A stretch of DNA of 33,950 bases from positions 1 to 33,950 of the forward strand of contig MKTA01000026.1 in assembly GCA_001897515.1 (NCBI GenBank), given 5' to 3'. Shown piece by piece: positions 21,925 through 29,800 of the stretch (positions are counted from its first letter, which is position 1; every line of letters begins with the position of its first letter). The stretch comes from Bacteroidetes bacterium 41-46. GTDB lineage: Bacteria > Bacteroidota > Bacteroidia > Bacteroidales > UBA932. The translations under genes were made by a program, and so were the position numbers. The notes beneath the pieces were generated by a model. The model worked only from the letters and a program-made list of their open reading frames with translations, did not search any database and had not been told where the DNA came from.

Positions 21925-22066
21925 CGTTCCTTTTTTTACAAAAGAAACTTTTTGACCCCTCAAATAGAAAAAACCTTGTAACGGTCACAAGGTTTATTGT
22001 AACGGTTACAAGGTTTTTTGCTTTCAGGACATTTTTGCCTTTGTTTTGAAATCAAATGTTTTAAGC
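21925..22066. promoter_or_regulatory. Central divergent late control region with twin palindromes
   Basis: All leftward head genes start to the left of this 142-bp gap and all rightward late genes to the right, so both late operons probably start here. It contains TTGTAAC-G-GTCACAA (21976-21990, one mismatch) and TTGTAAC-G-GTTACAA (21997-22011, perfect), centres 21 bp apart, which is two helical turns. Flanking A-tracts and T-tracts surround them. A dimeric activator or repressor bound to both on the same face would control both directions. Confidence 0.7.
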
Positions 22067-23176
22067 ATGAAATCAACTCCATTTAACATCACAGCTGTGG
22101 TGTCAGGTCCTAAGGCAGAAGTACGCATAACCGGGGTAATCGGCTGGGATACCGATTCTGAAACTTTCCGTCGTCAAATAGACGAAATAATAGCTAAAGG
22201 TATTACTGAGGTAGACATCTATATAAATACAACAGGTGGCTCCTGCTTTGATGCAAACGAAATCGTAAATATTCTTTCTCCATTTAAAATAAAGACTTGT
22301 CGCGGGGGTGCTCTGGTAGCATCTGCAGGAGCATTTATTGCCTGCAGCTGTGACACATTTGAGATGCCCGAAAATGGAATGTTTATGATTCATAAACCGG
22401 CAGGCGGAGTAAGTGGCCAGTCGCAAGATCTGGAGTCTTACTTGAAGCTTTTGCGAGACATTGAAAAGGATTATAAGATCCTATTTGCATCAAAGGCAAA
22501 GGACAAAAGAGAGTTTGAGAAGAACTGGTCCGGCTCAGCAGATTGGTGGATGACAGCGAAGGAGGCCCTGGCAATGGGTTTTGCAACTTCAATCAAAGAA
22601 AAGGTTGTGTATGATCAGGAGATGACCTCTTTATTGAAAGCGTCAGGATGTCCTGTAAATAAGCTCACAATTTTAAACCAAAATAATACTCACATGAATT
22701 TACTTGATTCTCTAAGAAATTTGTTCGGTCTGTCAGATACAGCCGACGAACAGGCCGTTATCGGTCGTGTAAAACCGCTTCAGGATAAAGTGACAGCACT
22801 TGAATCTGAAAAGGCGGCCCTTCAGGCAAAAGTCGATGGCTACGTAACAAAAGAAAAGGCGGCCCAAAAGACTGAGGCCACTGATCTAATCAATGCAGCG
22901 CTACGCGATGGCAGGATTAACGCAGAGGGAAAGGCATCATTTGAAGCATTTTTCAATTCAGACCATGAAGGTGCTAAAACAGCTCTTGCAGCAATTCCTG
23001 TAAGAACACCTGTATCAAGCAAGATTGAAACACCGGCTCAAACAGCTGACAAATTTGTCAAAATGAGTTGGGACGAACTTGACAAAGCAAATCTACTTGC
23101 AACCCTCAAGACTTCAGATTTTGAGCTTTTCAAAGAGAAGTTCAAAGCCAAATTTGATAAGGAATACGCGGAATAA
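22067..23176 (+). CDS. ClpP-like prohead protease with scaffold tail
   Basis: This 369-residue protein has an N-terminal ClpP-type serine protease (about 20-200) with probable nucleophile Ser86 in LVASAGAF and His109 in MFMIHKPAGG. The C-terminal part (about 215-369) is helical and charged (ALESEKAALQAKVDGYVTKE), like a scaffold that would be cleaved during maturation. The gene directly precedes the capsid gene, as usual for protease-scaffold fusions. ATG 22067 was chosen; an in-frame TTG at 22046 would add 7 residues. Confidence 0.87.
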   Translation: MKSTPFNITAVVSGPKAEVRITGVIGWDTDSETFRRQIDEIIAKGITEVDIYINTTGGSCFDANEIVNILSPFKIKTCRGGALVASAGAFIACSCDTFEMPENGMFMIHKPAGGVSGQSQDLESYLKLLRDIEKDYKILFASKAKDKREFEKNWSGSADWWMTAKEALAMGFATSIKEKVVYDQEMTSLLKASGCPVNKLTILNQNNTHMNLLDSLRNLFGLSDTADEQAVIGRVKPLQDKVTALESEKAALQAKVDGYVTKEKAAQKTEATDLINAALRDGRINAEGKASFEAFFNSDHEGAKTALAAIPVRTPVSSKIETPAQTADKFVKMSWDELDKANLLATLKTSDFELFKEKFKAKFDKEYAE

Positions 23177-23238
23177 ACTTTATCCCTGCTTGAGTAACAT
23201 TGAATTATTAACAAATCAACTAATCAATTTATAATCAA

Positions 23239-24306
23239 ATGAAAAAATTTATCGTAGCGTTTATAAGCGCAATTTTATTCAACGTCATAGCGGGCTCAAC
23301 TATTGCTTTTGCCGCTGGCGTTAACCCTGCATGGGTAATTGGCCTGGGAACAGCGGCAACTGCTTTGGTTAAAATGCCAGCCGGTGTAGCCGTAATGGCA
23401 GTTCAAAAAGAGATCTGGCTCAATACAGTTATTGAAGGTCTATTTGCAGATAACAGTTTTTTGTCAAAAGCATTTTCGGCGGATGAGTTTGTTGAGCAGG
23501 GAAAAACAGTTCACATACCTAATGCCGGAAGCGGTTCTGCAACAAAGAAAAACAGAACAGAGTTTCCTGCAACAGTTTCAGCCAGGACAGATATTGACTT
23601 AACTTTTAATCTTGACGAGTTTACAACTGATCCAATTCGCATACCGCATGCAGATACAGTTGAACTGTCATACAATAAAAGAGAGTCAGTTATTCGTACT
23701 GACCGCGCTACTCTACAGGAAGAAGTCGCAGAAAGTATTCTTCTCTCATGGATGCCAGCAATTGCGAATGCGATTAGAACAACAGGTGCCGCTATTGCAG
23801 CTCATACACCTGATGCTACCGGAGAAAGAAAAGCCTTTACAAAATCAGATGTGAAAGCACTGATGCTAAAGTTCAACAAACAGAACGTGCCATCTACAGA
23901 CCGCTATTTGCTACTTGACGCAGATATGCATTCTCAACTTATTGACTCATTAACCGCTAACGAAGCACAAGCATTCCACGCAGGAGTTGACGTTGCAAAT
24001 GGAGTGGTTGGCAAGTTACACACATTCAATATTATGATGCGTAGTCGTGTTGGTGTGTATACAGCTGCAGATGCCCCAAAAGCATGGAGTGTTGCAGGTG
24101 CTGCCGGAGATAATGCTGCAGGACTCGCATGGCATTTTAACAGTGTTTGTCGCGCAAAAGGTGAAATAAACATGTTTGAAAAGGAAAATGATCCTACCTA
24201 CTACGGTGATCTTTATTCTTTCTTGCTTCGCGCTGGTGGACGTCCAATGAGAAACGACGTTGCCGGTCTATGTGCAATTGTTCAGGATGTTGTGCCTGCA
24301 GGCTAA
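23239..24306 (+). CDS. Major capsid protein (probable)
   Basis: The 355-residue protein follows the protease-scaffold gene with a 62-bp gap. After residue 55 the sequence reads EIWLNTVIEGLFADNSFLSK, with a GKTVHIPNAG, later RYLLLDADMH and FNIMMRSRVGVY, as in HK97-fold capsid proteins of Mu-like and P22-like phages. Its first 52 residues are unusual: MKKFIVAFISAILFNVIAGS plus a second hydrophobic stretch looks like a signal or membrane anchor. Capsid proteins are not usually exported, so this part may be removed by the protease. Confidence 0.82.
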   Translation: MKKFIVAFISAILFNVIAGSTIAFAAGVNPAWVIGLGTAATALVKMPAGVAVMAVQKEIWLNTVIEGLFADNSFLSKAFSADEFVEQGKTVHIPNAGSGSATKKNRTEFPATVSARTDIDLTFNLDEFTTDPIRIPHADTVELSYNKRESVIRTDRATLQEEVAESILLSWMPAIANAIRTTGAAIAAHTPDATGERKAFTKSDVKALMLKFNKQNVPSTDRYLLLDADMHSQLIDSLTANEAQAFHAGVDVANGVVGKLHTFNIMMRSRVGVYTAADAPKAWSVAGAAGDNAAGLAWHFNSVCRAKGEINMFEKENDPTYYGDLYSFLLRAGGRPMRNDVAGLCAIVQDVVPAG

Positions 24307-24316
24307 AAATTGAGTC

Positions 24317-24793
24317 ATGAAGCAAGTTAAATACCTTGTAATTCATTGTACAGCCACACCAGAGGGCCGAGAAGTGTCAGCGGATGAAATACGCCGCTGG
24401 CACCTATCTCCGCCACCTCAAGGCCGCGGCTGGAAACAAGTAGGCTATACCGATATGATTCATTTAACCGGAATAGTTGAACGACTTGCTGAAAACAATG
24501 AGGACAACATAGTAGATTCTTTCGAAATCACTAATGGTGTTGCAGGTTATAATAGTGCTTCAAGACACATAGTTTATGTTGGAGGGGTAAGCAAACGTGG
24601 CGTGGCAAGTGATACAAGAACCGCTGCTCAAATAGACTCTCTCACAAGATACGTGAAGGAGTTTATTACAAGGTTTCCAGAGGTTAAAATCGCCGGTCAT
24701 AATCAGTTTGCTCCTAAAGCATGTCCATCATTCAATGTTCCAGCATGGCTTCAATCAATAGGTATAAATATCAATAACATTTACACGCCATGA
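24317..24793 (+). CDS. N-acetylmuramoyl-L-alanine amidase endolysin
   Basis: The 158-residue enzyme is a single amidase_2 domain that cuts the bond between muramic acid and the peptide stem. Zinc ligands are probably His10 (YLVIHCTAT), His128 (IAGHNQF) and Cys136 (KACPSF), and Tyr44 stands where T7 lysozyme has its catalytic tyrosine. There is no signal peptide, so release needs a holin. Its stop overlaps the next gene by 4 bp. Confidence 0.92.
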   Translation: MKQVKYLVIHCTATPEGREVSADEIRRWHLSPPPQGRGWKQVGYTDMIHLTGIVERLAENNEDNIVDSFEITNGVAGYNSASRHIVYVGGVSKRGVASDTRTAAQIDSLTRYVKEFITRFPEVKIAGHNQFAPKACPSFNVPAWLQSIGININNIYTP

Positions 24794-25119
24794 CCCTGCA
24801 AGATTTTATGACATACTTTCTCACGCCGGCTGTCGCAGCTATAAGTTGGTTAGCGGCTCGCTTTGTAGAGAAACGAAAGCGCAATAATGACTTTATCTCA
24901 GAGCTGCAGAAAACTATTGATGTACTGGTTGCAAAATACACCGAAACATTACAGGAGTTAGTTGCTCTAAAAGGCCAAAACGCTCAGCTTCTTGCTGGTC
25001 AGGTTCAGATGGAGATACAGATGAAGCAGCTGAAAGAAGAGAACGCTAAGTTTCGCGAAGAGATTGAGCGACTTAATGAAATGCTCACAAATATAAAGTC
25101 CATAAGAGTTTCAAAATGA
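24790..25119 (+). CDS. Holin-like membrane protein with coiled coil
   Basis: The 109-residue protein has one hydrophobic segment (about residues 8-24) followed by basic KRKRNN and then a long coiled coil (residues 30-105, with LKEENAKFREEIERLNEML). A single helix with a long cytoplasmic coil would be unusual for a canonical holin but fits a pinholin or accessory. It is coupled to the amidase and lipoprotein genes by 4-bp overlaps, so a lysis role is inferred from position. Confidence 0.65.
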   Translation: MTLQDFMTYFLTPAVAAISWLAARFVEKRKRNNDFISELQKTIDVLVAKYTETLQELVALKGQNAQLLAGQVQMEIQMKQLKEENAKFREEIERLNEMLTNIKSIRVSK

Positions 25120-25604
25120 AAAAACAGGTATTGTTTATAGTCCTATTAGTGATTTCTTCTTGCGCAACGCAAAAGAAGATCACTGAACGTATTCCTGTAA
25201 TTACAGAGCGTATAGTTGAGAAGCTTGTACCTTATGTTATTCCAAGCGACTCAGCAGCAATTCGTGCGAGATTCTATTGCGATTCTCTTAATCAAGTTCG
25301 ATTAAGAGATTTTAATGAGCTTAAAAGCGCCGGTGTTGCTTCTGACTTTTCTTTTTCGAATAATGAGCTCAAATACAGAGCTAAGGTGATACACGACACT
25401 TTGTATCTCATTGAGAAAACTATTGACAGAGAAGTACCGGTTTACATTGAAAAGCCGGTTGTTACTAACAAACTCACCAATTGGCAGAAAAAACAAATAT
25501 GGGCCGGGAGATTTCTATTTGCCCTGGTCTTTGTGTGGTTGCTCTCAAAGCTTAATTGGAAAAGTATTATTTCATCAATTATTAAACTAATCATCAAAAA
25601 ATAA
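25116..25604 (+). CDS. Lipoprotein with C-terminal membrane helix, candidate unimolecular spanin
   Basis: The 162-residue protein opens with a lipobox signal (LLVISSC, lipidated Cys16) and ends with a transmembrane segment (WAGRFLFALVFVWLLSKL) and a basic tail. Between them lies a charged helical region able to cross the periplasm. An outer-membrane lipoprotein with an inner-membrane C-terminal helix is the plan of a u-spanin such as phage T1 gp11, which fuses the two membranes at the last step of lysis. It is the last gene of the lysis cassette. Other explanations are a lipoprotein anchored twice in the inner membrane. Confidence 0.7.
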   Translation: MKKQVLFIVLLVISSCATQKKITERIPVITERIVEKLVPYVIPSDSAAIRARFYCDSLNQVRLRDFNELKSAGVASDFSFSNNELKYRAKVIHDTLYLIEKTIDREVPVYIEKPVVTNKLTNWQKKQIWAGRFLFALVFVWLLSKLNWKSIISSIIKLIIKK

Positions 25605-25610
25605 AAAGTT

Positions 25611-26135
25611 ATGGCAGAAAGAATTATAGCCAAAGCCCGCGTTGCGGGTATCGACTTTGCAGATGTGATTGCATCTGCAGCAGGCATTGCAACCGCAGTA
25701 TGGGAAGAGCAGCCTGTAACTCTTCGCGACGACGAAGTGTCAATCGTAGAAGGTGATCCAACTGAAGATGAGATTTATTCTCATGAAAACGATGCTGCTG
25801 AAGACTATGATGCATCAGGTACTGGCGTTTCGGCAACAGGTTCATTCATTAAGGCTACTTATGACCAGATGGCTGCCCTAATGGGTGGTTCTGTAACAGG
25901 TGAGGGTGCTGCAGCACAGTATTTCCACTCTGCAAAAAAACTCATTCTTTCAAAAGCTATCCGCTTCAGACTTAAAAATGGTGGCTCAGTAATCATTCCA
26001 AACGCGAAAGGATTTGTACAATTGAATCTCAACGCAGGATTTGACGGAGTGCTTAAGCATCCATTCCGTTTCAAAGCACTGGCTTCCGGTGTTAAAGATG
26101 CAACTAATCAACCTGTCGACATCATTATTGATTAA
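25611..26135 (+). CDS. Tail tube-like protein
   Basis: This 174-residue protein precedes the tail chaperones, the usual position for the major tail tube. Stretches GTGVSATGSFIKATYDQMAA and then SKAIRFRLKNGGSVIIPNAK and GVLKHPFRFKALA suggest a beta-barrel like siphophage tube proteins. High acidity around residues 43-68 (VSIVEGDPTEDEIY) is surface-like. Family assignment is by position and pattern. Confidence 0.72.
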   Translation: MAERIIAKARVAGIDFADVIASAAGIATAVWEEQPVTLRDDEVSIVEGDPTEDEIYSHENDAAEDYDASGTGVSATGSFIKATYDQMAALMGGSVTGEGAAAQYFHSAKKLILSKAIRFRLKNGGSVIIPNAKGFVQLNLNAGFDGVLKHPFRFKALASGVKDATNQPVDIIID

Positions 26136-26137
26136 TC

Positions 26138-26602
26138 ATGGACGAGCAGCACATACAATTACAAGCTGCCAATTTATTGTTAGAAAGGGGTATTCGATTT
26201 CCTATAATTGATGCCCCTTTTTATCTGAAAATCCTCAGACTTAACAAGATTACGATTGCAGCTTTAAAGCCAGGTACTATTGCGGAATACTCTCTTATAA
26301 TCATCTCAAAGCAGCTTGATTTAAGAATTAATGACAGGGAATATCTTAATCAAAATGTTGAGTCAATATGTAAGGTTATTGCAATTGCAATTCTTAATTC
26401 ACGAATTAAAATTGCTTTACTCACAGGCATTTATACAAAAATGCTTATGTGGAAGATTCCGTTTACTGAGCTAGTCAAAATATTCGTTACACTGGTTGAG
26501 ATGAACCGCGCAGCGGATTTTACGACTATTACCACTTTCCTGACAACGATGATGAAGATGATGCTGAGTCCGAAAGTGGGGCAAAAGAGAAAGGGGAGTT
26601 AA
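26138..26602 (+). CDS. Tail assembly chaperone, upstream frame (G-like)
   Basis: The 154-residue protein between tube and tape measure is mostly helical, ending ADFTTITTFL and then a basic tail. It is the expected place of the G protein of a G/GT pair. A slippery heptamer A-AAG-GGG lies at 26590-26596, one codon before the stop TAA 26600-26602, so a fraction of ribosomes would shift to the -1 frame and continue to 26820. Confidence 0.75.
   Translation: MDEQHIQLQAANLLLERGIRFPIIDAPFYLKILRLNKITIAALKPGTIAEYSLIIISKQLDLRINDREYLNQNVESICKVIAIAILNSRIKIALLTGIYTKMLMWKIPFTELVKIFVTLVEMNRAADFTTITTFLTTMMKMMLSPKVGQKRKGS
26590..26596 (+). promoter_or_regulatory. -1 frameshift slippery site AAAGGGG
   Basis: AAAGGGG fits XXXYYYZ in the correct phase (A AAG GGG) and sits just before the upstream stop. 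After a -1 slip the frame reads on from GAG 26596 through 26820. No downstream pseudoknot was modelled. Confidence 0.72.
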
Positions 26603-26820
26603 AAGGCCAGATGGTTGGACTCCATAGCCCCTTTGGATTATTTGGGCAGATAAAAGATAAGCGTGGATATACGCATTCACAGCTTATGTGGGGACAGTCC
26701 TGGCTGATGTACATACTTGAGTTCGCTGATCAGCCTCGACATATAAAGAAAAGCAAGGTGCCAGTTTTTGACAATTCTAATGACTTAAAAAATTACTTAA
26801 ATGGAACCGGTAGAAATTGA
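26596..26820 (+). CDS. Tail assembly chaperone, -1 frame extension (T-like)
   Basis: After the slip the frame gives 74 residues, beginning ELKGQMVGLHSPFGLFGQIK, then a helical, aromatic-rich stretch and a short tail. The first in-frame ATG (26611) has no ribosome site, and this frame has no other upstream entry point after the stop at 26497. The end overlaps the tape measure start by 20 bp. The pair G and GT would aid tape-measure folding and tail tube assembly. Confidence 0.68.
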   Translation, partial: ELKGQMVGLHSPFGLFGQIKDKRGYTHSQLMWGQSWLMYILEFADQPRHIKKSKVPVFDNSNDLKNYLNGTGRN

Positions 26821-29800
26821 TATCCGGATGAAACAAAATGTTTCTGAAGAAGCAAATAAAGCCAGAGAGGGAATATCAGACATCAGCAAAGAGAGTGAGG
26901 AAGCTCAAAGAAAGATGGCTGAGATGGTTTCCTCTCAGGCACGTCTTATTATGGATTTGCAGCGAAAATTGTCTGTGCTTGAAGAAGCATATAAAAAACT
27001 CAATGCTGCAGCTGCAGAAACAAAGGGTTCAGATGCTCAGCAGAAAGTAGTCGAAAAGTATGTAGAGTTAAATGACACTCTGGATAAGACTAAAAGTGGT
27101 ATTTCTCAGGTTTCGTCAGAAAGTACAAAAATGAACAGCGAACTGACCGAAACAATATCTTTTCAAAAGAAGATCATTGCGGAATTAGAGACTAAGTTAA
27201 ATGAAGTTGAAGTGGCATTTAAAAAAGTAAATGTCGCCACATCTGACCCAAAAGTTATTGCAGCAAGAGAAAAGATATCTAAAACATATCATGAGTTAAG
27301 AGAGGAGCTTGCCGGAGAAAAACAAGCGCTTGCAGATCTGGAAAAACAACAGAGTTCGTACACTAATAAGCAGCAGACTCTTGAGAACCAAATGCGCAAG
27401 ACAAGAGAAGAGATGGCTCGTTTAAAGTTAGCCGGGCAACAAGAGAGCCAGCAGTATAAGGATTTGCAGGAGAGGCTTGGTGTATTGGGTACAGCATATA
27501 AAGAAATATATAACCAACAGAAAATATTATCATCTGGAGGTCAGATGATGGCGGGAGTGCTCTCCGGCCTTTCCGCGTTTTCCGGGGCCTTGTCTGCCGG
27601 AGCGGGAGCAATGGGTTTAGTTAGCGGCGAGTCTGAGACTTATGCAAAGATTCAGACGAAGGTACAGTCGCTAATGGCAGTAACAATCGGTTTGCAACAG
27701 ATATCAAATACGCTTCATGAAACATCTGCCTTTCGTATAACAACGGTTGCTCGTGCTAAACAATTATGGGCTGCCGCTAATATTCGTGTAGCTACCAGCT
27801 TGGGGATAACCACAGCTGCCGCAACTGCGCTAATGGCTACTTTGACTTTAGGCTTGTCTGTTGTAATTACGGGTATAGTTGTTCTGATGGAGAGACTAAT
27901 CAGCAAAAGCAGGGAGTCAGCAAAAGAGCAAAAGAAGTTCTCAGAGTCAATCTCTTCTACTGCAAGTAAGAATGTTGCAGATTTTCTTGCACTTCAAAAG
28001 GCATATACATCTCTTACCTCTTCACTTGATGAAAAAAACAAGTTTATCCTGAACAATCAAAAGGCGTTTGACAACCTTGGGATTTCAATCAGGAGTGTAA
28101 AAGAAGCGGACGATCTTTTCATAAAAAATGCAGATGCTTTTAAAAAATCAATACTTGAGCGTGCAACTGCTGCAGCTGCAATGGAGATTGCAACTGAGAA
28201 GATTAAAAAGGCACTTTTTAAAATTGCCGAGGCAGAGGCAATGCCTGACAGGGTAACCAAAAACGCTACAGATATAAGGACGGGAAAGACGACTAAGTAT
28301 ACAGAGAAAAACACAAAAAAAGACAAGCTGTTAGCAGAAGGACAAGAGATAATGAATGAGGCAGTGACTTTCATTGAGAAAGGAGCAACTGCTGCAGAAG
28401 CTGCAAGAAAAATAATGGTTGATGCCGGTTTAAATGCTTCTGAGCAAATCATTGAGGGAACACAAAAATATTGGCTTAATCAACAGAAACAAGCTCAATT
28501 AATTCTTGACTCTCTTAAAGACGTAGATGAAGGTTCAAAAAAATGGGATGACGCTGTTAAGCTATATAATAAGGCCACCAAGAAACTTGAAAAATGGGAT
28601 GTATCAGGGAACTTTAAAAAAGATGAAAAAGAAGAAAGTGAGGCAAAAAAAGCTGCAGACAAACTTAAAAAGATTGCTCTTGATACTGAGAATGAAACAA
28701 ATGCTGCACTCGCGGCAGCAGTAGAAGAAGGCGCAACACAAAAGCTAGCAAGTCTTGAGGCCGGATATACAAAGGCTAAGGCTCTGATTAAACAGAGAGA
28801 GGATGAGATTACAGAGTTAGAAAAGAAAACAGGTGTCCCGGCAACAAAAGAAAGAGAGCTGCTATCTGATTTAAGCGCAGCTAAACTGCTCGAATATGAA
28901 ACAGCTGTAAAGAGGGTTAAAAAAGAGTCCGCAACAGTAATTCAGGAAATATTCGCCGATGTCAATAGTAAATTTAATTCTGAACTTGATAATCAGATAA
29001 ATCAGACTAACACCTATTATGCGAATCAGCGCAAAGCGCTCAAAGAAAACAGTACTGATTCTGAGAAACTTAAAAAAGACGAAGTAGAATTAGAGGAAAA
29101 GCGACAAAAAGAAATTGAAATTATTAAAAAACAGGCTGCCCTTAAGCAGCTTGACATTCAAGAGGCGATTGAATTACGTAAGCAAGACTTTTTAAACAAA
29201 GATGTTCCGTTTGAGACAGTTCGACAATCAAATCTTCTTGAAATACAAAAGGAATTCGCTCAAAAGAAGCTTGATGCTTTAATCGCCCTGCAAGACGCAG
29301 GGGTGCCAGATCTTGCGCCTCAAATAGAAGCTGCCAGACAAGAGATAGAAGAGCTTGACTGGTCGTTAAAAAAACTCTCTGTTCAAAAAATAAGAGAGAT
29401 GTCCGGTTATATAAAGCAATTTCTCGGGGGCTTAGGGTCTGCCTTTTCTAAGCTTGGAAGCGAAATCGGCGACATTTTCTCTGCGGTTGCTGATAACCTA
29501 GACAATGTTCTTACCACTCTTGATTCAACAGCATCTAAAGAGGACAAAATTGGGTCAGGTATAAGTGCTGTTATCAGCTTGCTAACGATGGTGACAAGCC
29601 AGATTGCGGAAAACAAAAAAGCGCAAGAGGATTGGACAGCAACAATTGTAGAAAGTAATCATCAGCTATCTCTCCTGAAAATTAAAGCATATGAGTATAG
29701 CCAGGCTAATCTGTTTGGCGTAGAAAATCCTTTTGCTCGTGCTATTGCCGGTGCTCAGAGGTATGCTGCAGCAATGAAAGAGCTTAATACCGCAATTAAC

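Noticed and set aside
21964..22020. Reading the paired palindromes as a bidirectional terminator
   Set aside because: The flanks do have A- and T-runs and can form a long hairpin, but the site lies between divergently starting genes, where a terminator has no transcript to stop. Twin 15-bp sites at 21-bp spacing fit operators better.
22046..22066. TTG start for the protease-scaffold gene
   Set aside because: It adds only seven residues that partly duplicate the next MKS start and has no properly spaced ribosome site; ATG 22067 is simpler.
26611..26820. Separate 69-residue gene starting at ATG 26611
   Set aside because: No ribosome site, start inside a continuing open frame, and a correctly phased AAAGGGG just upstream favour a frameshift extension.
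28057..28452. Leftward 131-residue frame inside the tape measure gene
   Set aside because: Low-complexity mirror of a helical, Ala/Lys-rich coding region; typical shadow.
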